This document shows, piece after piece, positions 18,201 through 26,639 of a stretch of 64,000 nucleotides of DNA. Position 1 is the first letter of the stretch, and each line of letters opens with the position of its first letter. This DNA is from Brevibacillus laterosporus (GTDB lineage: Bacteria; Bacillota; Bacilli; Brevibacillales; Brevibacillaceae), in NCBI GenBank assembly GCA_007833815.1, contig CP033464.1:4024001-4088000 (forward strand). Reading direction: 5' to 3'. The translations under genes and the position numbers were made by a program. A model generated the notes under the pieces. That model made no database searches and was not told the origin of the DNA. It was given only the letters and a program-made list of their open reading frames with translations.

Positions 18201-19253
18201 CTGTAGATATGTAGCTCCCGATTTGATAATACCAAGGATACCAATAAGTAATTCAAGGGAACGTTCCACCATAAAACCAACAATGGTACCTTCCCCCACC
18301 GCTTGTCCACGTAAGAACCATGCTACATGGTTCGCACGCTCGTTTAATTCACGATAGGTCAATTGTTGTCCTTCGAATACAACTGCAATCCTATCAGGCG
18401 TACGCTCTGCCTGCTCTTCGAAAAGCTGGGAGACCGATTTATGACGTGGATAATCAAAGCTACTCAGATTAAAATCAGACAGTAATTGTTGTTTCTCAGC
18501 TTCACGTAAGAATGAAACGTCCATTAGACTTTTGTCAGGCTCTTTAGTCACTTCGGTAAGATAGTTATCCAGATGATGAACAATCATTTGCATCCGAGTT
18601 TCACTATACAGACTAGCATTATATTCCAGGGTGAGATGCAGGTTATCCTTATGAGTAGAAAAGACGAACAGCGAGTCAGCTTTTATATGATCTACGCTAT
18701 CTTTCGCATGGATGCCTTCTAGCATAACGCTTGTATTGCACAGTGGATATATACCATCTTCAACCTGTAAACCAAGATTTTTCATCAATAGGTGGAACGG
18801 ATAGTTAGAATTTTGACTTGCTTCATTGACGTTTTTGCTCATTTGCATTAGTAAATGTTTAAAAGTCATTTCTCTGCGTTGAACCTGAACGCGCAGTGGT
18901 AGTAATGTATTTACCATCTTCATTTCTTTCTTTTGATTAAACACAGGCATGCTAAATACAATGTCATCTGCTTCCGTATAACGTGAAAGCAAGTCTGCGA
19001 GAGCGGTCGCAAGGATAATGAATATCGCGTATGGAGACTGATTTCCAATGGTTCGAATTTTTTCTGTGGTCTCTAACGTGAACGAATGAGTGATGACTCC
19101 CTTTTCGTAGGAATCTAAGGATGTTCGCGAATATTCGATGGGAAACGTAGAGAGCACACTGATTCCCTTCATTTGGTCCAGCCAGTATACTTCTTCTTTT
19201 TCTACCTTTTTGCTTGAGAGTAAGAGATTTTCTGATATTTTGCTGGTCGTCAT
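15297..19253 (-). CDS. NRPS: half-C (C-lobe) - A - PCP - C, with F-x-F tail
   Basis: A 1318-aa megasynthase subunit. Residues 1-240 align only with the C-terminal lobe of a condensation domain: they start at the inter-lobe linker (EEVYWLDQMKG) and lack HHxxxDG. The A domain follows (about 260-760): TSGSTGNPKG near 424, NTYGPTECTD, YRTGDL, VKIRGFRIELGEIE and NGKINR. Pocket residues read D-L-K-N-S-G-T-D-I, which I cannot assign to an amino acid. PCP has GGHSLKA near 818. The C domain (about 868-1290) has intact MHHIISDG near 1004. The C-terminus is acidic and ends ENEDFDF. It is the last gene of the operon, yet ends in a C domain rather than a thioesterase, so it probably donates to another subunit and gene order is not assembly order. 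GGAGG precedes the ATG. Confidence 0.93.
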   Translation of the reverse strand: MTTSKISENLLLSSKKVEKEEVYWLDQMKGISVLSTFPIEYSRTSLDSYEKGVITHSFTLETTEKIRTIGNQSPYAIFIILATALADLLSRYTEADDIVFSMPVFNQKKEMKMVNTLLPLRVQVQRREMTFKHLLMQMSKNVNEASQNSNYPFHLLMKNLGLQVEDGIYPLCNTSVMLEGIHAKDSVDHIKADSLFVFSTHKDNLHLTLEYNASLYSETRMQMIVHHLDNYLTEVTKEPDKSLMDVSFLREAEKQQLLSDFNLSSFDYPRHKSVSQLFEEQAERTPDRIAVVFEGQQLTYRELNERANHVAWFLRGQAVGEGTIVGFMVERSLELLIGILGIIKSGATYLQVDPDYPAERINYLLTHSQTTVILTQQKHLDSTNLKQAHRFVIEDILAQTGYRTDNLSLPYNPENLLYVLYTSGSTGNPKGAMIKHHSFVNLLYWHIHALSFTENERALLIAPSSFDLAQKNLFSVLLLGGSLIVYSPGPYDYRHMSEVIDREQITMINCAPSAFYPLVHGNVDDDFIKLRSLRHVSLGGEPINMIKLKPWIKSVHFKTELSNTYGPTECTDISSYHILGNEELDQITPIPVGKPVHNAKLYILDKHMQLLPPGIPGELCIGGEGVGNGYFNALELTHEHFVDTPHLNVPRVYRTGDLMRWLETGDLEFIGRIDHQVKIRGFRIELGEIEAKLLQYPGMKEVIVLDKIDDYGMKYLFAYFVAENEVSLDHISNFVQNHLPDYMVPSQFMQLPEFPLTPNGKINRLALTELNGSLASSSPYEAAKTPLQAQLQRIWQSLLNIERVGINDNFFRIGGHSLKAMMFLTILHKELNVNLSIKQIFDNPTIELLAQVIEVSGDSAYTQIPLIPVEEQLYYPISAAQKRMLIVDELNQGDTSYNIPSCVVIEGPVDPERLEKALTRLIERHEALRTSFEWQGEEQVQRVHKNVGFIMSQHKLQEDQIADLIRGFVKPFDLSQAPLFRVGLYQLEAERYFLIMDMHHIISDGVSMAILLEDLIQFYKGQELLPLPIQYKDFTHWQNLCFTSEQIKKQEQFWLDTFAGDLPVLRLLTDYPRPRVRTNVGDHISFVLSKAESDELNSMAQDSGSTLYMVLLAAYNVLLFKCTGQEDIIVGTPVAGRQHADLERVVGMFINTLAMRNYPQASKTFREFFAEVKLRTLQAFDHQDYPFDSLVEMLQISRDLSRTPLLETMFTLQNMNQAKIESEELTYIPYEFSDNTSKMDLSIIAIETPDGLLFDLYYSSNLFKRETAQALGEAYLQIVKQIPSKIDESIASFELGLPTGEESISNEPDAFENEDFDF

Positions 19254-19295
19254 GGATTACAGCCTCCTAGATGCGAAAAATAGCCTTTTATTTAA

Positions 19296-20900
19296 TTAAT
19301 CTATGCGTTCCATTTTCCAAGAGCAATGTAAGCGAAAATAGGGAACTTGACCTTGTTCGTCTAAGTGGAATTGTACGGATTTAAAATTATCACTCACGAA
19401 TAAACCATCTCCAATAGGAATTAGAGCCTCTGTTACTCCATCCTCTTCCATGAAGAGTTTATTGTCTTGATATGTAACATGGTAGACCCAGTCTGGAAAT
19501 CCGTGATGTGAATAGGTTCCACAACATGCTTCTAGTGACGCTGTTGATGATGAAGACATGTCGGATGACGGTGTGTAGCGATGGCAACGATTGTTGTTGA
19601 TCATAAGATATTGCACGCAGCCATCCACTTCCCTTACGACTCCTACATTTACCACATGATTGCCCTGTTCGTCATAGCCAAGTAAGAAATCGTCCGTCTG
19701 AGAATGAAGCTGTATAAGTTGCTGATTTAGGGTCAACTGCAACTGATCTTCAATCGTAATTTCTACAAACCCTACGTTTGTGCCAAAGAAGGTTCCTGTA
19801 ATTGATTGCCAATTCTCTTTGTTGTTGATGACTTTAGCTACCCCTTTTGAGGTATTTGCTTTAGCAAGTGGCAGATGTAATTGTTCGAAAACGAGACGAG
19901 TAATTTTGTCATGTGAGAATGGTCGATTATTGAGAATAATCACAGCACTCCCTGCTTCTGTATGCATAACAAAGTCACCACTATAGCTGCTAATATCACC
20001 AAAATGACGAGAGATACGCAGTCCAGCATCTGTTTCTTGCAGGAAAAATCCTAAGCCAAAGCCACTCTGATAAGTGTTAAACAGTGGTGTGTTATAGTCA
20101 TGCATTTGTTTTATCGATTTATTTTGAAGTAATTGTTTTTCTGAATAGCGTCCCTCGTTCATATGTAAGAGGGCAAACTGAGCCAAATCTGTCACCGTCG
20201 ACATCGCAAAAAAAGACGGATGATAAGCAGTGTTTTCCAAAAAGCGGTGCAGTACACAAATATGATCATCATTTAGATAATGCGGCAAGGCCAACGAGTG
20301 AGTCATCGCAAACAGCGGGTCGTACGTGCTACTGTGCATTTTTAGAGGAGAAAAGACTAGCTCTTGAATCAAAGTAGCAAAAGATTTACCGGTAACCTCT
20401 TCCGCTACACAGCCAGCTAGATTGTAATGGAAGTTACTATACGTATGAAGTTTTCCTGGTGGTGCCATCAATTCAATTTTTGAAAGCTCTTCACATACAT
20501 GACGACGTAAACCATCTGGTTCACGACTCCCTAGATAATCGCCACCGTTGCTGAAACCTGCGGAATGGCTCAATAAAGTGCGGAGTGTTAACAAGCGATT
20601 ATACGCAGAATTTTGAAGTGTAAACCAAGGAATGTAATTCGTGATTGGAGTATCCAAGTCAAGAATACTTTCCTCCACCAGTCGCATTATCAACGTAGCA
20701 GTAAACAACTTAGAAATCGAACCTATACGAAATAAAGTCTGTGGAGTTATAGCTACCCCTGAGTCTTGGACACTAGTAACACCAAATCCATTCGCATAGA
20801 TCAATTCCTTTTCATGAATAATAGCGATGGCCAGACCCGGTACCCGGGCCTGTTCCATTTCCATCATGATTTGATGCTCGAGCTCTTCAATACGTAGCAT
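19296..20900 (-). CDS. Beta-lactamase/PBP-family serine hydrolase, candidate trans-acting release enzyme
   Basis: A 534-aa serine hydrolase of the class C beta-lactamase / penicillin-binding-protein fold. Catalytic SxxK is S61-I-S-K64, the YxN motif is Y154-S-N156, and RHFGDISSYSGDFV supplies the third (HxG) motif. The last 180 residues hold two beta-rich repeats that look lipocalin-like (ITGTFFG... and CCGTYSHHGF...). No signal peptide or anchor is seen, so it is cytoplasmic. It lies inside the NRPS operon, 21 bp after an NRPS that ends in an epimerase domain, and the window has no thioesterase. PBP-type thioesterases of the SurE kind release peptides with D-residues in trans and share this layout, so a release or cyclising role is plausible. 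A D-peptidase for self-resistance or maturation is the alternative. Confidence 0.85.
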   Translation of the reverse strand: MLRIEELEHQIMMEMEQARVPGLAIAIIHEKELIYANGFGVTSVQDSGVAITPQTLFRIGSISKLFTATLIMRLVEESILDLDTPITNYIPWFTLQNSAYNRLLTLRTLLSHSAGFSNGGDYLGSREPDGLRRHVCEELSKIELMAPPGKLHTYSNFHYNLAGCVAEEVTGKSFATLIQELVFSPLKMHSSTYDPLFAMTHSLALPHYLNDDHICVLHRFLENTAYHPSFFAMSTVTDLAQFALLHMNEGRYSEKQLLQNKSIKQMHDYNTPLFNTYQSGFGLGFFLQETDAGLRISRHFGDISSYSGDFVMHTEAGSAVIILNNRPFSHDKITRLVFEQLHLPLAKANTSKGVAKVINNKENWQSITGTFFGTNVGFVEITIEDQLQLTLNQQLIQLHSQTDDFLLGYDEQGNHVVNVGVVREVDGCVQYLMINNNRCHRYTPSSDMSSSSTASLEACCGTYSHHGFPDWVYHVTYQDNKLFMEEDGVTEALIPIGDGLFVSDNFKSVQFHLDEQGQVPYFRLHCSWKMERID

Positions 20901-20921
20901 GCAAATCTCTCCTTTTCATTT

Positions 20922-23900
20922 CTATAAATGCTCTAGATAATCAGCCAACTCTTCAATTGAAAGCGTATCATTCCCCACATCACTTGGAGTAATTTCATTT
21001 TCTTTCTTATTGAGACAATGGTTGATAATTGCAAGCAAATGTTTTTTGTATAAGGTAATAATATTTTGCACTGTGCTGGAATTGTACATTTTTTCGTTAT
21101 ATTCAAAATGTAGACGTAACGTACTATCTTGAATAATACCGACAATTTCAAAATGATACTGTCTCTCCACTTTGTGACTGAGAGTTGGACCTGTATTGAA
21201 TGGTGAGATTTGAAATGTGTCAGTTGAGATATCTTGGTCAAATTGCCCCAAGTAATTGAACATAATCTGGGGCTTCATAATGAGACAACTCGCTTCCTCT
21301 GTTTCAACTGAGGTTAGATAACGTAGAATACCGTAGCCAATTCCCTTATTTGGTACTTTGCGCAAACACTCTTTTGTGTATTTAATTTGATAGGCTACGT
21401 CTTCTTCCTCTTTACTTTCAAGCATTACGGGATAAAGGGAAGTAAACCAGCCAACCGTCCGCGAAATGTCAACATTTTCACTGATTGGTTCCCGCCCATG
21501 TCCCTCTAAATGTATGAGTGTATGATTTTGGCCAGTCCACTCCCTCATTGCAAGAGCAAGAGCCGTCAGTAGAATGTCATTTATCTCGGTATTGTAAGCA
21601 TGGTTAACATCTTTTAATAAATGGTTGGTCTCTTCCGAATTTAGGTGCATGGTCAATGTCCTACTGTCCTGCATTCTATTGTCGGTCACAGTCTGATCTT
21701 GAGGTAACGATACCACCGGCACTTTAGCCAGCTGTTCCCAATAAGAAGATTCCTTTCGTAAGGTTTGACTATTGGCATAGACATGTAGTTCTGTAGACCA
21801 TTCTTTAAAAGAGTCGGTCTTATCTTGGAAGTGAATCGCCTCTCCATTTAGCGCCTGCACGTAGCCACTTGCAAGATCATCAAGCAGAATTCGCCAAGAA
21901 ATTCCATCCACTACAAGATGATGAATGACAATCAACAGATGGTCACCATGATCTGTTTTGAAATGTCCAATCGCCATCAATGGACCTGTGCTAAGATCAA
22001 AACCAGCTTGAATATTAGAGGCTTCGGCTTCGATAATAGCTGGTGTCACATGTTCGCCCCTAAAATCCACCAATGTGTAGTCAAACAGCCTATCGGTAAG
22101 TCCACGGATCTGCTGTATGACTCGCTCCCCTTCTATCATAAAAGTCATACGCAGTGCATCATGGTGTTCAACAAGTCGTGTAAATACTTTTCGGAGCAAT
22201 AACTCGTCCCAGCCTTGTTCATGATGTATCATGACTGCATGATTGTAATGATGGGTATCCGTTAGATTTTGCTGAAAGAACCAATGTTGAATCGGTGTTA
22301 AACGTACGCCCCCCTCAACCAATTGGTTGGTTGTTCGTTTTGTTTTAATTGGTTTAACATACTGCGACAGTTCTCTGATTGTTGGGTATTTGAATAAATC
22401 ATTAATTTGGATTTTGTATTGATATTTTTGAATTAAAGAAGACACTTGTATCGCTCTTATGGAATCTCCACCTAGGGAGAAAAAATTGTCATGGACGCTT
22501 ACTTTGTTGATACCAAGGACTTTTTGCCAAACACTAACTAGTATATCCTCTTTATCATTGGATGCCTCGACATACTCAACTCCAGTGTCTATCAAAGTCC
22601 AATCTACAGGCAAAGCGCGTCGATCTATTTTACCATTTGGTGTTAGAGGCAATTGTTCCAAAGTAGCAAAATAAGCAGGAATCATGTAACCTGGCAAACT
22701 CTCTGCAAGGAAGCTGCGAAGTTGAGCCACGTTTTTACTTCTTTTGTCTGTATTAGGTTTCCAAACCATGTAGGCAATGAGTTGCTTATCACCGTGCTCA
22801 TCCGCTTGAGTAGTAATCGCTACTTCTGCAACATCGGAATGCCTAAGGATCGCTGTTTCAATCTCTCCTAGTTCCATTCGATAGCCACGGATTTTAACCT
22901 GGAAGTCTTTCCGCTCAATAAATTCCAGCGTGCCATCCGCTCGATATCGTCCCAAATCACCTGTTTGGTACAATCGTGAAAGTGGGTCAGAAGAAAATGG
23001 ATTCGGAATAAATTTTTCAAAAGTCAAGCTATCCCGACTCCAGTATCCCTTCACTACACCCCTTCCACCGATATATATTTCACCGATAACACCAATCGGT
23101 AGAACATGGTGGTGTTCATCAAGTATATAAATCTGGGTATTAGCAATCGGTTTCCCAATGTAGGCAATTTGATCTGTGTCGACTACCTCATGCATTGCCG
23201 ACCAAATTGTCGTTTCCGTTGGGCCATACATATTATAGATATTTGCAGTTGTTTTGCTCCGCATCTGTTGCATGAGTGAAGGCGGAAACGCTTCACCACC
23301 TACTAACAAGGTATCAAGTGATTGTAAAAATTGTTGTGAGTTAGGATCAGCCGCAATCATCTTGAGCCTTGACGGTGTAGTTTGCAGCATAGTGATCGGA
23401 CGAATGTATGTCGTAGTTTCTCTAGTTATAGCTTCGAGCTCACTTTTTTTGGCGTATCTATCTTTGAATTGAGCAAGATGATGCAAGCCACGGACAACAG
23501 AAGCATGATCGATACCAAAGTCAAGTAAGCAGGCGATCTCATTAACACCAATATGATAGAGCTGCTCGACCAGTCTGTTGCAACTCTCTGGTGTACCAAG
23601 CAATGTTGCCGTATTCCAATAGCGTTGGAACGCTACTTCGAGAATTTGCTCAATATCCTCCTCTGATACGTTATTAATGTCGAACTCATCTGTGCCGATG
23701 TTAAGGTTTTGTGCTAAATTGCGAATTAAACTGACACTTGATCGCAGATAATCGCAAAACGGTTTTTTTACCTTATCTTGTACGTATTCAATGTCGTCAT
23801 CAATAAAAGTATGCAACATGATTGACACTTTGAAGTGCTTAGGATCGTACCCGTTATCAAGTAGCGTTTCATGATACAGGCGAATGTTTTTCGCTAAATT

Positions 23901-26612
23901 GTGAATGTCTTGCCCAAGAAAATGGGTTAAGATGTTAGTCCCCATTTTTCCCGCTTGAATAAAAGATTCAGCAGTTCCCGTTGTCGTCACCCAAACTGGA
24001 ACCTCGGATTGGATTGGTTTTGGAAAAGATTGAACTTCTATGGAGTATCCTTTGCCATTAGAACGAGTTAGTTTCTCACCACGCCATAATTGGCGGACTT
24101 CTTCCATTTGTCTAAACATATGAGCATAACGCTCTTCATAGTTTTCTGGACGTAAAACGAAGTCGTCCACATGCCATCCTGGTGCAAACGATAGGCCTAC
24201 GCGTCCTTTTGAAAGATTATCCACGACCGACCACTCTTCAGCAATGCGCAGTGAGTCATGTAAAGGAGAAACGATGCTACCAGAGCGCAATTGCAAGTTT
24301 TGAGTAATCATAGCGAGCGCTGAGCTGATTACGGACGGATTAGGGTATAGCCCACCGAACTCGTGAAAATGGCGTTCTGGAGTCCATACAGCATTGAAGC
24401 CATGCTCATCTGCGAACTTCGTTGTCTCCAAAAGCAACGAATATTTATCGTCCACCTGTTGGTGATCGTAGCTTGAGAAAAAGAATACGCTGAAATCCAT
24501 CTGTGGCTGTTCCTTATTCGTCAAGAAGCTGTCGTAGTTTTCATACGTATCATCTGGGCTAATTACAACTTGAATTCCACGCGTAAGTGTCCAGAATAGT
24601 TCTAGCACAGAAATATCAAAGGAGATCGTCGTTACCGATAAAAAGGCATCTGTTGCATTTGGCTGCAGCGTTTGATCCATCGCTGTAAAAAAGTTGCTTA
24701 CATTGTCATGAGTAACCATTACACCTTTTGGATTACCAGTCGAGCCAGATGTGTAGATGACATAAGCCAAATCTGATCCTTGATTTATCACATGCGGTGT
24801 AGCGGTCGACTGCTTCACCAGCTCAGCATGTATCTGATCGAGGAATAGGCTAACAGTCTCAGACGTATCTACTAAACGTTGTTGGAAACGTGATTCTGTC
24901 AAGAGCACTTTCATGTGACTATCTTGGATAATATAACGAATGCGATCGGCTGGATACGTAGGATCGATTGGCACATAGGCTGCTCCGGATTTCAAAATAG
25001 CCAGCAAAGTTACAATCATCTGTTCACTACGATCTGCCATTATACCGATTAAGTCGCTGGGTTGAATTTGATATTGTATCCGCAAATAATGTGCAAGCTG
25101 ATTAGAAAACTCATCCAGTTGACGATAGGTCAATGTTCGTTCTTGATAGACGACTGCCACTTCGTCAGGAGTTTTCTTTACTTGTTCATGGAACCAGTCT
25201 TGAATTGTTTTTTCATCAAATAAACATTGTTCAGTTTTATTAAACTCACTAATTATGTTATTTTTTTCCACCTGATCCAACAATTCTAGTTCAGCAATCA
25301 AGGGATCCGACACAGACGTAACTGTACGAAGGATATGCATAAAATGAGTTTTGAATTGTTCAGCTTGCTCTTTTTTGTAAACCAATTCATTGTAAATAAG
25401 CTTGATCTTTACCACCTGTTCAATCTGAATATGCAAGGTCAAATCATAATTTGGATGCTCAGTAAATTGTATATTAGTTACAGAAAAGCCCATGTTTTGT
25501 TTATCTTGCAAACGATCTAATCCTTTTGATAATGGATAATTATCAAAAATCAACAGGTGTGAAATAAGCTCTTGCTTCAGCTGAGATTGTGACTGAATTT
25601 CATAGAGCGGATAGTGCTCATAATCTTTAGCCTCAAGTGAAGCTCGTTGTATTTTTTGTAGTAAGCTTGAAAAAACTTGATTATCTTCACATTTCACTCG
25701 TTTTGGAACTGTATTAATGAACAAGCCGACCATGTTATCAATGCCTGGTAACGTAGGTGGACGACCCGAAACAACCGACCCGAATACGACATCTGTATGA
25801 TTGCTGTACTTCTGCAAAAATACACCGAAGCATGCTTCGAATACCGTATTGATGGTAACTTGGTGTTGCTTAGAAATCTCTTTCAGCTTATCGGTAATCT
25901 CCTCATCTAATTCAAAGAAAATTTCACCGTGTTTAAACTGCCCTGATGCACTTCCTCTATCTAATGCTGGTAGACTCCTTGGTTGTTCATATTGATCAAG
26001 ATATTGGTTCCAAAATGCTTTTGCTTCCTCATGATTTTGTTGCTCTAGCCATTTCACGAACTGGCTGAAAGGCTGTACAGCTTCAAGTTCACATGTTTTT
26101 TCGGCCCGTAGGCAAGCATACATGCGGAATAGCTCGTCTAGAACAATGCCTGATGACCAGCCGTCCATAAGGATATGATGATATCCCCAGACAATGTGAC
26201 AACTATCAATACCTGTTTGAATAACTGTTACTCTAAATAAGTTGTCATGAGTGAGATCAAAGCCTATTGAGCGATCTGATGTAATAAAATCATCGACATA
26301 AGTCTTTTTCTTTTCATCATCGAGATGTGTTATATCGATGACACGAACCTGAAGTGGTCGCTCCTTCAATACGATTTGTTTGGGTGTTTGAATTTTTTCA
26401 TATACAAACATCGTCCGAAAAATCTCGTACCGCTCGATCACTAGATTAAAGCTTTTTTCTAAAAGTTCTGGATCTAGCAAGCCATTTACTGTAAACACCG
26501 CTTGCTGATAGTAGGTTCCAGATGTACGGTCGATTATAGAATGAAACAGCATGCCTTCTTGTGTCGAAGTGAGTGAATATATTTTCTGAATTTGTGCGTT
26601 GTTTGTCTCCAT
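20922..26612 (-). CDS. NRPS: C - A(Gly-type, with embedded luciferase-like monooxygenase) - PCP - E
   Basis: An 1896-aa one-module subunit. The N-terminus (LTSTQEGMLFHSI) is of the COM-acceptor type. C has HHILMDGWS near 149. The A domain has TSGSTGNPKG near 624, then, after the A4 region (FDISVLELFW), is interrupted at about 704-1057 by a flavin-dependent luciferase-like monooxygenase (MDFSVFFFSSYD, AVWTPERHFHEFGG, GRVGLSFAPGWH). The A domain resumes with ITMLQTTPSRL and NMYGPTETTIW. The pocket reads D-I-L-Q-L-G-M-I-W, a glycine-type code, so alpha-hydroxylation of PCP-bound Gly is likely. PCP has LGGDSI near 1386. The E domain has HHLVVDGISW and EGHGRE. The tail TPSDVGNDTLSIEELADYL is a COM donor. 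It matches its neighbour (starting at 30650), whose E-domain tail should dock here. Confidence 0.93.
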   Translation of the reverse strand: METNNAQIQKIYSLTSTQEGMLFHSIIDRTSGTYYQQAVFTVNGLLDPELLEKSFNLVIERYEIFRTMFVYEKIQTPKQIVLKERPLQVRVIDITHLDDEKKKTYVDDFITSDRSIGFDLTHDNLFRVTVIQTGIDSCHIVWGYHHILMDGWSSGIVLDELFRMYACLRAEKTCELEAVQPFSQFVKWLEQQNHEEAKAFWNQYLDQYEQPRSLPALDRGSASGQFKHGEIFFELDEEITDKLKEISKQHQVTINTVFEACFGVFLQKYSNHTDVVFGSVVSGRPPTLPGIDNMVGLFINTVPKRVKCEDNQVFSSLLQKIQRASLEAKDYEHYPLYEIQSQSQLKQELISHLLIFDNYPLSKGLDRLQDKQNMGFSVTNIQFTEHPNYDLTLHIQIEQVVKIKLIYNELVYKKEQAEQFKTHFMHILRTVTSVSDPLIAELELLDQVEKNNIISEFNKTEQCLFDEKTIQDWFHEQVKKTPDEVAVVYQERTLTYRQLDEFSNQLAHYLRIQYQIQPSDLIGIMADRSEQMIVTLLAILKSGAAYVPIDPTYPADRIRYIIQDSHMKVLLTESRFQQRLVDTSETVSLFLDQIHAELVKQSTATPHVINQGSDLAYVIYTSGSTGNPKGVMVTHDNVSNFFTAMDQTLQPNATDAFLSVTTISFDISVLELFWTLTRGIQVVISPDDTYENYDSFLTNKEQPQMDFSVFFFSSYDHQQVDDKYSLLLETTKFADEHGFNAVWTPERHFHEFGGLYPNPSVISSALAMITQNLQLRSGSIVSPLHDSLRIAEEWSVVDNLSKGRVGLSFAPGWHVDDFVLRPENYEERYAHMFRQMEEVRQLWRGEKLTRSNGKGYSIEVQSFPKPIQSEVPVWVTTTGTAESFIQAGKMGTNILTHFLGQDIHNLAKNIRLYHETLLDNGYDPKHFKVSIMLHTFIDDDIEYVQDKVKKPFCDYLRSSVSLIRNLAQNLNIGTDEFDINNVSEEDIEQILEVAFQRYWNTATLLGTPESCNRLVEQLYHIGVNEIACLLDFGIDHASVVRGLHHLAQFKDRYAKKSELEAITRETTTYIRPITMLQTTPSRLKMIAADPNSQQFLQSLDTLLVGGEAFPPSLMQQMRSKTTANIYNMYGPTETTIWSAMHEVVDTDQIAYIGKPIANTQIYILDEHHHVLPIGVIGEIYIGGRGVVKGYWSRDSLTFEKFIPNPFSSDPLSRLYQTGDLGRYRADGTLEFIERKDFQVKIRGYRMELGEIETAILRHSDVAEVAITTQADEHGDKQLIAYMVWKPNTDKRSKNVAQLRSFLAESLPGYMIPAYFATLEQLPLTPNGKIDRRALPVDWTLIDTGVEYVEASNDKEDILVSVWQKVLGINKVSVHDNFFSLGGDSIRAIQVSSLIQKYQYKIQINDLFKYPTIRELSQYVKPIKTKRTTNQLVEGGVRLTPIQHWFFQQNLTDTHHYNHAVMIHHEQGWDELLLRKVFTRLVEHHDALRMTFMIEGERVIQQIRGLTDRLFDYTLVDFRGEHVTPAIIEAEASNIQAGFDLSTGPLMAIGHFKTDHGDHLLIVIHHLVVDGISWRILLDDLASGYVQALNGEAIHFQDKTDSFKEWSTELHVYANSQTLRKESSYWEQLAKVPVVSLPQDQTVTDNRMQDSRTLTMHLNSEETNHLLKDVNHAYNTEINDILLTALALAMREWTGQNHTLIHLEGHGREPISENVDISRTVGWFTSLYPVMLESKEEEDVAYQIKYTKECLRKVPNKGIGYGILRYLTSVETEEASCLIMKPQIMFNYLGQFDQDISTDTFQISPFNTGPTLSHKVERQYHFEIVGIIQDSTLRLHFEYNEKMYNSSTVQNIITLYKKHLLAIINHCLNKKENEITPSDVGNDTLSIEELADYLEHL

Positions 26613-26639
26613 ATTTCACCTCTGCTAGTGTGTGAGAAA

